Shown here piece after piece: positions 1-6,776 of a stretch of DNA of 10,027 bases. Origin of the DNA: an uncultured Alphaproteobacteria bacterium (lineage in GTDB: Bacteria > Pseudomonadota > Alphaproteobacteria > Rhizobiales > Rhizobiaceae); NCBI GenBank assembly GCA_929200335.1, contig CAKMZG010000087.1, forward strand, positions 1-10,027, in the 5' to 3' direction. Position 1 is the first letter of the stretch; each line of letters opens with the position of its first letter. Both the position numbers and the translations under genes were made by a program. A model generated the notes under the pieces. The model had not been told where the DNA came from and did not search any database. It worked only from the letters and a program-made list of their open reading frames with translations.

Positions 1-250
1 TGCAAAAGTCAGAAATTATGGGATGAAAAGGCTATATAAAAAATACAGTTGCTAGTGTTTTAATTATTGTAACTATACTTTAGCATTGTGGATAAGTTAG
101 ACCTTCTTCGGGTATGTATCCATAAGAGTAGTTAAGTTATACTATTTGCTACTATGAATATACTGTCTAATTTATTAAGTTATATTTGTCGCGAATGATT
201 TAAGCGGCTACTGTATAGTATTAAATTATTTTTATTTAGTTTTTTTACCG
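1..250. other. AT-rich gene-free region
   Basis: I see no open reading frame with a start, ribosome binding site and plausible protein on either strand, and no tRNA or rRNA. The stretch is strongly AT-rich. The one recognisable word is TGTGGATAA at 87-95, the exact reverse complement of the DnaA-box consensus TTATCCACA. A degenerate relative in the opposite sense lies near 116-124. A weak promoter-like pair (TTGTCG at 186-191, TACTGT at 209-214, 17-bp spacer) could serve the RNA candidate immediately downstream. The region may be the spacer after a gene lying to the left of the window. Confidence 0.5.
87..95 (-). promoter_or_regulatory. possible DnaA box
   Basis: On the minus strand this reads TTATCCACA, an exact match to the high-affinity DnaA-box consensus. 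It lies in AT-rich, gene-free DNA. A single 9-mer can occur by chance and no cluster of good boxes accompanies it, so an origin is not claimed. It could be an isolated DnaA-binding site. Confidence 0.25.
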
Positions 251-349
251 CGTCTGTTTTTTGCCCCAAAAGCAGATGTGTTGACCCATCCCAAGGTCAA
301 CTTCCAATAGGCCGCTACAATTTGCCCAAGTTGTAGCGGCCGTTTTTTT
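251..349 (+). ncRNA. candidate small RNA with three C-rich-loop hairpins
   Basis: Three hairpins follow one another. Hairpin 1 pairs 251-261 with 268-278 (two G-U pairs) around the loop TGCCCC. Hairpin 2 pairs GTTGACC (280-286) with GGTCAAC (295-301) around CATCCCAA. Hairpin 3 pairs 310-320 with 331-341, a perfect 11-bp GC-rich stem around TTTGCCCAAG, and is followed by seven T. All three loops carry CCC or CCCC, which could pair with G-rich Shine-Dalgarno sequences, as C-rich loops do in several known bacterial regulatory RNAs. There is no coding frame. I infer an RNA of roughly 100-125 nt ending near 349. The 5' end and promoter are uncertain, and I cannot assign a known family. Alternatively it is the 3' untranslated end of a transcript entering from the left. 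Confidence 0.45.
310..349 (+). terminator. rho-independent terminator
   Basis: GGCCGCTACAA (310-320) and TTGTAGCGGCC (331-341) form a perfect 11-bp stem with a 10-nt loop, followed after one G by TTTTTTT (343-349). This is a textbook intrinsic terminator in the plus direction. No protein gene lies upstream within the window, so it ends either the candidate small RNA or a transcript entering from the left. Confidence 0.85.
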
Positions 350-436
350 GCTTATTTTTAAGCGTGTTTGGGGTTAAGCAATTCATTTAATCCAGAACTA
401 TTCGTGCAAATAAATGCCTTCCATCCCTGTGTTATT

Positions 437-483
437 GCATGCCATTATTTCCAAAAATGGTGCCACACATTTGGGTGGCATGC
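437..483. repeat. inverted repeat in the livJ downstream spacer
   Basis: GCATGCCA (437-444) and TGGCATGC (476-483) are perfect 8-bp inverted copies. Smaller hairpins compete inside: CCATT/AATGG (443-447/456-460) and TGCCAC/GTGGCA (461-466/475-480). There is no T-run, so it is not an obvious terminator. It lies between the plus-strand terminator at 310-349 and the livJ terminator. Function is unknown. It might be a protein-binding palindrome or an extra transcript-end structure. The rest of 350-490 shows nothing else I can support. Confidence 0.35.
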
Positions 484-493
484 TATAGCTCAC

Positions 494-522
494 AAAAAAA
501 CCGGCTGAGAAATCCCAGCCGG
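494..522 (-). terminator. rho-independent terminator of the liv operon
   Basis: Read on the minus strand, CCGGCTG (522-516) pairs with CAGCCGG (507-501). A further G-U and G-C pair extend the stem inward, leaving a loop of about 4 nt, and TTTTTTT (500-494) follows. It lies 27 bp beyond the end of livJ. The plus direction lacks a T-tract, so it is specific to the minus strand and marks the 3' end of the liv transcript. Confidence 0.9.
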
Positions 523-549
523 CCTAATATTCAAATATTTAAATTTGAC

Positions 550-1764
550 TTATTTAAGCAATGTACCTGCCCATTTGCCTTCGTCATCAATGATGCTTAC
601 AGAGTAAACGCCTGCTACATCACCATTTTCATCAAAATCAACTGAGCCAGAAGCGCCTTCATAATTGATAGGCTTGCCTTCTTTGATTAGCATTTTAGCT
701 TTTTCCCACTCACCAGGACGGATAATAGTGCTGTCTTGAGAGCCATCATCGATTTTGGTTAGAGCAGCAGCAATTTTGCTGCGATCCGCGCTACCAGCTT
801 TTTCGATAGCTAGAGCCATCATAAAGCTTGCATCATAGCCGTGTGCTGCATATGGAGAAGCTGGATCTAGACCAGTTTCTTTAAACAATTCTACGAATTT
901 TTTATAAGATTCTGCATTCACATCAGCAGCACTTTGAGTAATCTTGATGCGACCTTTAAGGTTGTCAGCACCAATTTGCTCGATCACTGATTTATCCAAC
1001 ATGCCATCCGCTGCATAGAATTTGTCAAATAAGCCATTTTCTAGGCTATTTTTCAAAATTGTAATGCCGCCTGAACCATAATAAGAAAATACAATTAAGG
1101 CATCAGCATTTGCGCCAGCAAGTGTTGCTAGCTCTGAACGGTAGGATGCTTTTTTAGGCTCATGAACTTGATTAGCAACAACTTTGCCGCCAGCTTTTTC
1201 AAATTCTGATACAAAAACATTTGCAAGGCCAACGTTATAGTCATCACTTGCATAAGTTACAGCAATATTTTTGATACCATCAGCAATAACAAGTTTCGCA
1301 AGTGCTAAGCCTTGATATGCATCACTTGGTGCAACGCGGAATAATAGCCCTTTATCATCAAGTGATGTAATGCCAGGAGCAGTTGCAGAATCTGAGATTT
1401 GAGTTACGCCAGCTGGCACAGTCACTGAAGAGGCAAGCGCGCTGGTTGCGCCAGAGCAGCTAGCGCCAACGACAGCAACCACTTGGTTAACATCAACAAC
1501 TTTCTTACCAGCATCAACTGCATTTTTTGGGTCACAAGCTGAATCCACTTGGATTAATGTGTAAGTGTCACCACCTAATAAACCGCCTTGAGCATTCACA
1601 TGCTTAGCAGCTAGATTACGACCACCAACGATTGGAACGATCAATTCAGCAATAGGGCCGGTAATGCCGGCCACTGAACCAACTTTAATCTCATCAGCAT
1701 GTGCTATTGTGCCAGATAGTGCTAAAATAGATGCACTGGCGATTAGTTTAGTTACGAATTTCAT
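550..1764 (-). CDS. livJ: branched-chain amino-acid ABC transporter, periplasmic substrate-binding protein
   Basis: Periplasmic binding protein (type 1 fold, LivJ-like) that captures branched-chain or other hydrophobic amino acids and delivers them to the LivHM permease. The 404-residue precursor has a clear Sec signal peptide: basic start MKFVTK, hydrophobic core, likely cleavage after AHA at residue 23. The mature N-terminus begins with the family pattern IKVGSVAGITGPIA. Cys77 and Cys103 of the precursor fall where E. coli LivJ has its single disulfide, which supports the assignment. An AGGAG ribosome binding site precedes the ATG by about 7 bases. It is the last gene of the cluster, 104 bp after livM, so it may also have its own promoter. 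Exact ligand specificity cannot be read from the sequence; relatives bind leucine/isoleucine/valine, other amino acids or amides. Length is slightly above the usual 370-390 residues. Confidence 0.93.
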   Translation of the reverse strand: MKFVTKLIASASILALSGTIAHADEIKVGSVAGITGPIAELIVPIVGGRNLAAKHVNAQGGLLGGDTYTLIQVDSACDPKNAVDAGKKVVDVNQVVAVVGASCSGATSALASSVTVPAGVTQISDSATAPGITSLDDKGLLFRVAPSDAYQGLALAKLVIADGIKNIAVTYASDDYNVGLANVFVSEFEKAGGKVVANQVHEPKKASYRSELATLAGANADALIVFSYYGSGGITILKNSLENGLFDKFYAADGMLDKSVIEQIGADNLKGRIKITQSAADVNAESYKKFVELFKETGLDPASPYAAHGYDASFMMALAIEKAGSADRSKIAAALTKIDDGSQDSTIIRPGEWEKAKMLIKEGKPINYEGASGSVDFDENGDVAGVYSVSIIDDEGKWAGTLLK

Positions 1765-1802
1765 TTCAAATACTCCTGTTAATGATCATGAAATTATAAA
1801 TG

Positions 1803-1864
1803 TAATATTAAAAATATTAATACTGCAGGTAATGAATAAAACTATGGTTTTCCGGCCTTGTCAA
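1803..1864 (-). promoter_or_regulatory. possible livJ promoter with AT-rich palindrome
   Basis: On the minus strand a perfect -35 hexamer TTGACA (1864-1859) starts 5 bases after the livM stop codon. It is followed after 17 bases by TTTTAT (1841-1836), a 4/6 match to the -10 consensus. Downstream, TAATATT (1803-1809) and AATATTA (1813-1819) form a 7-bp AT-only inverted repeat with a 3-base spacer. A private promoter would let the binding protein be made in excess over the membrane components, as is common for such systems. The weak -10 keeps the confidence low. Confidence 0.4.
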
Positions 1865-1868
1865 ATGC

Positions 1869-2843
1869 CTATCTCGCAATTGGGCGCTTTTCTGGGAAGA
1901 TACCACTTGGATATTTCTGTAAGAAGATTTGTAGTAAGAGGCCAATCATGAAAATTCTCACATATGCCAGTCTCACAGATAGATCTGCCGGTAGATAAGA
2001 TAATAAATCTGGTGGAATGTTTTGGACAATTGTACTTAATACCAATTCAGTCCCTGACCAGATGAACCACATTAAGAATGCGCCAATTATTGCGCCTTTA
2101 TTGTTACCAGAGCCGCCAACAATAAGCATTACCCAAACTAGGAAGGTTGATGCAATAGGCTCGCTCACCGCCGGGTTTATAAATTTAAGATAGTGGGACA
2201 TCATGGCGCCTGCTAATGCCATGATCATGGAACCAATCACAAAACCCTGCATGCGGAAAGTTTCGATGTTTTTACCTGCGGCATGGCTGGCTGGTTCATT
2301 TTCACGAATGGCTGTCATTACGCGCCCCCAAGGGGATTTATGAGCGCGCTCAGATAGCAAGTAAACGGCGAGTACGATCAGTCCAACGATTGCCAAAAAG
2401 GCTAAATCATTCCATGGTTGAGGAAGACCCTCAAACGGTTTTGGCACTTCTGAAATACCGCGATGGCCATTGGTTGCCCAAACCTCATTTTTAAATACAA
2501 GGCGAATAATTTCAGCAATACCGATGGTTGCAATAGCTAGATAATCGCTGCGTAGGCGTAAGCAGATTTTGCCTATCACCCAAGCAATTAACCCAGATGC
2601 AACCATGGCCACAAGGGCTGCCACAATATAGGGCATTTCATAACCACCCAAATGGCGATCTGTTGGCATGGTGGTTAAAATGGCCGCTGAATAGGCGCCA
2701 ATGGCAAAAAAGCCAGCGATGCCCGCATTAAATAGGCCAGCAAAGCCCCATTGAATGTTTAATCCAAGGGTTAAAATTGCGTAGATGCCGCCAATGGTTA
2801 CCAAGGATATGGCATAAAGGAAATAACCGTAAAATAGATCCAT
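1869..2843 (-). CDS. livM: branched-chain amino-acid ABC transporter, inner-membrane permease LivM
   Basis: One of two membrane subunits of the importer. The 324-residue protein has about eight to nine hydrophobic helices. It shows the LivM hallmarks: an N-terminal ITLTLG-like helix (here YAILTLGLNIQWGFAGLFNA, residues 21-40), the cytoplasmic loop PWGRVMTAIRENEPASHAAG (171-190) that contacts the ATPases, and IVGGSGNNKGAIIGA (241-255), the conserved glycine-rich turn of this permease family. Its AGGAG ribosome binding site overlaps the livH stop codon, with only 9 bp between the genes, so translation is probably coupled. It lacks the N-terminal extension of enterobacterial LivM (about 425 residues); about 320 is normal for the short form found in alphaproteobacteria. 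Confidence 0.93.
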   Translation of the reverse strand: MDLFYGYFLYAISLVTIGGIYAILTLGLNIQWGFAGLFNAGIAGFFAIGAYSAAILTTMPTDRHLGGYEMPYIVAALVAMVASGLIAWVIGKICLRLRSDYLAIATIGIAEIIRLVFKNEVWATNGHRGISEVPKPFEGLPQPWNDLAFLAIVGLIVLAVYLLSERAHKSPWGRVMTAIRENEPASHAAGKNIETFRMQGFVIGSMIMALAGAMMSHYLKFINPAVSEPIASTFLVWVMLIVGGSGNNKGAIIGAFLMWFIWSGTELVLSTIVQNIPPDLLSYLPADLSVRLAYVRIFMIGLLLQIFLQKYPSGIFPEKRPIAR

Positions 2844-2852
2844 TTTTTTCTC

Positions 2853-3743
2853 CTAAAATACCTTGCCCTTGAACAACCCGCTTGGACGCCAAATCAACAT
2901 GATTACCATTATAGCAAAAGCCACGCCCGCTTTATAATTTGGTGCGATTAATGGCTCAGTGCCAATCCAAGGATAGGTACATAGCTCTTCAGCAACACCA
3001 ATGATTAAGCCACCTGCAATCGCGCCATAGGGTTTTCCGATGCCGCCTAAGATTGCAGCTGCAAACATAGGCAATAAGAGCTGGAAACCCATTAGGGTTT
3101 GAACTTGAGTATCGATAGCTAATAAAACCCCTGCGGCGGCGGCTAAACCTCCACCAATGATCCAAGTGGTTCGGATTACACCTTCTGTATTAATGCCTGT
3201 TAGTCGAGCAAGCTCTGGCGAATCTGCCATAGCGCGCATAGCCTTACCTGTTTTTGTATAGGTAAGTAGATAATGGACAATGAATACAAGAACTAAAGTA
3301 CAAGCGATGATAATAAGATGTTTGGGCGAGATCATTAGATAATCAAACAGTTTTATTGGGCGTTGAATGCCAGGAGATATGGTTTTCACCTGTGTACCCC
3401 AAGTAAACTGAATAATAGATTGCGCCATCAACATGATGCCAAAGGAAGCCATGACCAGCATAATGCTTGGGCTGGAGCGAAACGGCCTGTAAAAATAACG
3501 ATCAACCCCAAGTGCTACAAAAGCAGTTAAGGCCATAGCAATAGGCATGGCTAAAAGCGGGTGCATTCCAAATAGGCTCACAAGCGTATAAGCAAAATAA
3601 GCCCCGATGGTCATATTCTCACCATGGGAGAAATTTGCAAAGCGTAAGATGCCAAATGTAAGCGTGATGCCAATGGCACCAAGGGCGTAAATACACCCTA
3701 AGATAAGGCCGGGGATGAAATAGAAATTGATAAATTCAAACAT
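2853..3743 (-). CDS. livH: branched-chain amino-acid ABC transporter, inner-membrane permease LivH
   Basis: The second membrane subunit of the Liv importer, 296 residues, close to the family norm of about 300. The start has the typical pattern GLILGCIYALGAIGITLTFG (residues 12-31) followed by FANFSHGE (35-42). The cytoplasmic coupling segment GKAMRAMADSPELARLTGI (166-184) and the glycine-rich AAAILGGIGKPYGAIAGG (228-245) are family signatures. About eight transmembrane segments are visible. The ATG follows the livF stop codon after 3 bases. Only a GTGGGG stretch inside the end of livF can act as ribosome binding site, so expression probably relies on translational coupling to livF. Confidence 0.94.
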   Translation of the reverse strand: MFEFINFYFIPGLILGCIYALGAIGITLTFGILRFANFSHGENMTIGAYFAYTLVSLFGMHPLLAMPIAMALTAFVALGVDRYFYRPFRSSPSIMLVMASFGIMLMAQSIIQFTWGTQVKTISPGIQRPIKLFDYLMISPKHLIIIACTLVLVFIVHYLLTYTKTGKAMRAMADSPELARLTGINTEGVIRTTWIIGGGLAAAAGVLLAIDTQVQTLMGFQLLLPMFAAAILGGIGKPYGAIAGGLIIGVAEELCTYPWIGTEPLIAPNYKAGVAFAIMVIMLIWRPSGLFKGKVF

Positions 3744-3746
3744 GTC

Positions 3747-4652
3747 TTATGCCCCACTTTTTTTGGTTGTTGTGGATTTCTTTTTCAAGCTTGGGTCTTT
3801 CACCTTTTTGGGCAGGGGCTTTTTTATACCTGATTTGCTGTTTGCTTTACTTGTAGTTTTGGACTTAGATTTTGGTGTTGTCTTAGTCTTTGCGTTAGCA
3901 GTAGCGGGTTTGCGCTTGCTGATGGTTGCTGCTTTACCGCCTCCTAAGAACATCTCGCCCACTTCAGGATCAGCCAATAGAGCAGCGCCTGTGTCATGGT
4001 ATTTGTTTTTACCATCTACTAGAACATAGCCGCGATCAGCAATTGCAAGAGCTTGCTTGGCATTTTGCTCAACCATCAAAATAGGTGTGCCATGGGCATG
4101 TACTTGTTTAACAATTTCAAAAATTTCACTTTGATAGAGCGGCGATAGGCCAGCTGTTGGCTCATCTAAGAGCAAAATCTGTGGCTCCAGCATTAAGGCC
4201 TTGCCCATGGCAACCATTTGGCGTTGTCCGCCAGAAAGCGTACCTGCAGGTTGAGCGCGTTTTTCATAAAGCGGCGGGAACAGTTCAAAGATTTCTTGCA
4301 TGCGAGGCTTAAAGTCATCATTGCGGATGAAAGCACCCATTTCCAAGTTTTCCTGTACTGTTAGGCTAGGGAAAATATTAGCGGTTTGAGGTACGTAGCA
4401 TACACCTTCATGCACTACTTTTTCTGGTGGCATATTGGTAATGTCTTTGCCGTTTAAAACCACCTTGCCCTTGGTAAGATTTAAAAGCCCAAAAACTGAT
4501 TTCATAGCTGTTGATTTGCCTGCGCCATTAGGGCCAATGATAACAACAATCTCGCCTTGATGGACTTCCATGTTAATATCGGTCAAAATCTGACTGTCGC
4601 CATAGCCTCCATCTACATTTTCTAATAGTAGAACTAGTTTTTTTTCGCTCAT
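3747..4652 (-). CDS. livF: branched-chain amino-acid ABC transporter, ATP-binding protein LivF, with lysine-rich C-terminal tail
   Basis: Cytoplasmic ATPase that pairs with LivG to power import. Walker A GPNGAGKST (residues 40-48), signature LSGGQRQ (139-145) and Walker B ILLLDEP (159-165) are intact. Gln196 in MVEQN replaces the usual H-loop histidine, which is normal for LivF. The family domain ends near residue 238 (GEMFLGGG). About 60 extra residues follow, with 19 lysines and many Ser, Thr, Ala and Pro; they look disordered and are absent from standard LivF (about 235 residues). A GGAGGTG ribosome binding site lies in the last codons of livG, and the ATG overlaps the livG stop by 4 bases (ATGA). 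The start is therefore secure. The tail is in frame up to the stop codon just before livH; its role is unknown. Confidence 0.93.
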   Translation of the reverse strand: MSEKKLVLLLENVDGGYGDSQILTDINMEVHQGEIVVIIGPNGAGKSTAMKSVFGLLNLTKGKVVLNGKDITNMPPEKVVHEGVCYVPQTANIFPSLTVQENLEMGAFIRNDDFKPRMQEIFELFPPLYEKRAQPAGTLSGGQRQMVAMGKALMLEPQILLLDEPTAGLSPLYQSEIFEIVKQVHAHGTPILMVEQNAKQALAIADRGYVLVDGKNKYHDTGAALLADPEVGEMFLGGGKAATISKRKPATANAKTKTTPKSKSKTTSKANSKSGIKKPLPKKVKDPSLKKKSTTTKKSGA

Positions 4653-5410
4653 GCTGCACCTCCGCCTAGATAGGCGTCAATCACCGCCTTGTTTTGGCGA
4701 ATGTCATGAATATCACCTTCCATTAATACTGTGCCTTCTGCCAATACAATAACAGGATCACAAAGGCTGGAAATCATATCCATATCGTGCTCAATCAAAC
4801 AAAAAGTATAGCCGCGCTCATCGCGTAATCTGGCAATCATATCTCTAATTTTTAAGATAAGTGTTGGATTAACCCCAGCTCCTGGTTCATCTAAAAGTAC
4901 CAATTTGGCATCGGTCATCATGGTGCGGCCAAGCTCTAACAACTTCTTTTGACCACCTGAAAGATTGCCCGCATATTCATCACGCAAATGAGTGATTTGT
5001 AGAAAATCAAGGGTATCTTCTGCGCGCGCTTTAACTTCTTCTTCGCGATCAAATACTTTCTTGGGCATCAACCAATTATTCCAGATGGCTTCACCTGGTT
5101 GATTGGGTGGCACGACCATAAGATTTTCCAAGACAGTCATTCTTGCAAATTCATGAGGGATTTGAAAGGTTCTCACCAAACCTTGATGAAATAATTGATG
5201 GGTTGCTTTGCCAGTAATGTCTTGGCCTTGGAAATAAATCTTCCCAGAGGTTGGCTTTAATGCACCAGCAATAAGGTTAAATGTTGTGGTTTTACCCGCT
5301 CCATTAGGGCCAATTAAACCTGTTATCGTGCCTTCGTTGATTGTAAAGCTGCATTTGTTCACAGCTTTCACGCCCCCAAATTGCATCGTTAGATCTTCCA
5401 CTGTTAACAT
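4649..5410 (-). CDS. livG: branched-chain amino-acid ABC transporter, ATP-binding protein LivG
   Basis: First gene of the liv operon, encoding the second ATPase of the importer, 253 residues as usual for LivG. Visible motifs are Walker A GPNGAGKTT (34-42), Q-loop TFQ (Gln83), signature LSGGQKK (150-156), Walker B KLVLLDEP (169-176) and the H-loop His208 in IEHDMD. LivG-specific features are RTFQIPHEFARMTVLENL (80-97) and the C-terminal VIDAYLGG. AAAGGA precedes the ATG by about 6 bases. It overlaps livF by 4 bases and begins 204 bp from the divergent carboxypeptidase gene, so the operon promoter should lie in that gap. Confidence 0.95.
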   Translation of the reverse strand: MLTVEDLTMQFGGVKAVNKCSFTINEGTITGLIGPNGAGKTTTFNLIAGALKPTSGKIYFQGQDITGKATHQLFHQGLVRTFQIPHEFARMTVLENLMVVPPNQPGEAIWNNWLMPKKVFDREEEVKARAEDTLDFLQITHLRDEYAGNLSGGQKKLLELGRTMMTDAKLVLLDEPGAGVNPTLILKIRDMIARLRDERGYTFCLIEHDMDMISSLCDPVIVLAEGTVLMEGDIHDIRQNKAVIDAYLGGGAA

Positions 5411-5614
5411 GGAAATTCCTTTTGACTTATTATTTCAATGGTTTTGCTTCTTTTATATACTTTCTAATGGTTAAGCAATCTTGAGGATTAGTTTTTTGCG
5501 ACGGAAATAGCTTAGTTTAAGATAGAAAATAACATTCAGCCTTTGCCGCGCCTATATTCCGTGGTATTGCATCACATTACTCGTAGTCAAATATAATTCA
5601 TAGGATGGGATTCC
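5411..5614. promoter_or_regulatory. divergent promoter region between livG and the carboxypeptidase gene
   Basis: This 204-bp gap must hold the promoters of both flanking transcripts. For the plus strand, TTGCGA (5496-5501) and TAAGAT (5518-5523) with a 16-bp spacer are a fair candidate. A perfect TATAAT sits at 5592-5597 with TTGCAT 19 bp upstream (5567-5572), but it would start transcription only about 10 bases before the start codon. For the minus strand, TATATA (5459-5454 read leftward) is a possible -10 without a good -35. I see no recognisable operator or riboswitch. Confidence 0.4.
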
Positions 5615-6751
5615 TTGTCAAAATTTTTAATTAAAATTATTAAATTAAGCTTTATTGCAGTGCTTTTGTTCAGCATGATAAGCATTTCTGTTCGTGCGCA
5701 GGAGGGCATTTTGGAAGGTCCTCATATCTTGCTGGACTATGATAGCGGCAAAGTTTTGATGGAAAAAGATGCTTTTCAACGCTGGCACCCGGCATCCCTT
5801 ACTAAAATGATGACAGCTTATGTTGTTTTTCGTAAAATTCGTGAGGGTAAATTAACCCTCAAATCGCCAGTTTATTATTCACGAAATGCCTCGCGCCGCC
5901 CCCCCAGTAAAATGGGTTTTAAAGTGGGCTCTGTGTTTAATATAGAAAATGCATTGAAAATGATTATTGTAAAATCAGCTAATGATGTGGCTGTTGCGAT
6001 TGCTGAATCTGTTTCAGGCAGCGTGGAAGCTTTTGCAAGAGAAATGAATAAAACTGCGCGTGATATTGGTATGAGGGATACAAATTTTGTAAATCCTCAT
6101 GGCCTACATGATAACAATCAATATTCAAGCGTAAGGGACATGGCTTTGTTAGTCATGGCAATTGGCAAAGAATTTCCTCAATATGCGCCTTTGTTTAAAA
6201 TTGAGGCCATACAATATGGTAAACGCGTTTATCAATCTTATAATAAATTGCTGCAACGCTTTCAGGGTGCTGATGGTATGAAAACAGGCTATGTCTGTGC
6301 GTCTGGATTTAATTTAGCTGCCAGTGCTACGCGAAGCGGCAAGCGGTTGATAGCCATTGTTTTTGGTGAACGCTCGGGCGCAAGGCGAGCCATTGCCGCT
6401 GCAAAGCTATTGCATGAAGGGTTTGCTGGTCAACATCGGGGCAAGACCAATATTAAAAAGTTAAAGCCACGTGGAACAGAAATATCTAGGCCGATTAATA
6501 TGCGGAATAAAATATGCCCACCACGGAAAAAAAGAAAAAAGAAATCAGCGAAGAAAACGAAGAAAAAACCAATTGATCCACAATTGACGTTAAAAGGGTC
6601 GCGATATTTGCATAACCGCGTGCAACATCAAAAGCCTGTGGTTATTCGCCTTGGAGATACCATTGGCACTAATGCTGCTGGTATTAGATTGCCAAATGGT
6701 AAATTTTTAGCGCTTGCTGATATTCCAATACCGACCAAAAGACCAAATTAA
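5615..6751 (+). CDS. D-alanyl-D-alanine carboxypeptidase (penicillin-binding protein, peptidase S11), secreted
   Basis: Serine DD-carboxypeptidase of the PBP5/6 (DacA/DacC) family, which removes the terminal D-Ala from peptidoglycan pentapeptides in the periplasm. All three active-site motifs are present: Ser61-Leu-Thr-Lys64 (nucleophile and general base), Ser121-Ala-Asn123 and Lys223-Thr-Gly225. A Sec signal peptide covers residues 1 to about 28 (cleavage after VRA). The start is TTG, chosen because AGGATGGGA lies just upstream and it gives a full signal peptide; the ATG at 5605 is out of frame. After the catalytic domain (to about 275) come a linker with a lysine/arginine-rich block (304-318) and a C-terminal segment ending IPIPTKRPN. 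There is no obvious C-terminal amphipathic anchor like that of PBP5. The block is encoded by A-rich runs containing an in-frame A-AAA-AAG heptamer (6535-6541). The GTPase gene starts about 25 bp downstream. Confidence 0.92.
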   Translation: MSKFLIKIIKLSFIAVLLFSMISISVRAQEGILEGPHILLDYDSGKVLMEKDAFQRWHPASLTKMMTAYVVFRKIREGKLTLKSPVYYSRNASRRPPSKMGFKVGSVFNIENALKMIIVKSANDVAVAIAESVSGSVEAFAREMNKTARDIGMRDTNFVNPHGLHDNNQYSSVRDMALLVMAIGKEFPQYAPLFKIEAIQYGKRVYQSYNKLLQRFQGADGMKTGYVCASGFNLAASATRSGKRLIAIVFGERSGARRAIAAAKLLHEGFAGQHRGKTNIKKLKPRGTEISRPINMRNKICPPRKKRKKKSAKKTKKKPIDPQLTLKGSRYLHNRVQHQKPVVIRLGDTIGTNAAGIRLPNGKFLALADIPIPTKRPN

Positions 6752-6776
6752 AGAATACAATCATTGAAAGCTTGTG

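Noticed and set aside
1..250. Replication origin at the left end
   Set aside because: Only one exact DnaA box is present, with no cluster of boxes and no origin-linked gene in the window.
439..645. Plus-strand open frame of 68 codons
   Set aside because: It runs across the livJ terminator and antisense to the livJ 3' end, has no good ribosome binding site and no protein-like composition.
3727..4029. Plus-strand open frame antisense to the end of livF
   Set aside because: Its hydrophobic Phe/Leu/Val-rich sequence is the mirror of lysine codons (AAA/AAG) on the other strand. It is a shadow of the livF tail, not a membrane protein.
550..5410. Urea or short-chain amide transporter (urt-type) instead of liv
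   Set aside because: There are no urease or amidase genes nearby, and the binding protein has the LivJ-type cysteine pair and length. Ligand specificity nevertheless stays open.
5592..5597. Perfect TATAAT as the main promoter of the carboxypeptidase gene
   Set aside because: It would give a leader of only about 10 bases and cut into the ribosome binding site, and its best -35 is 19 bp away. Kept only as a secondary possibility.
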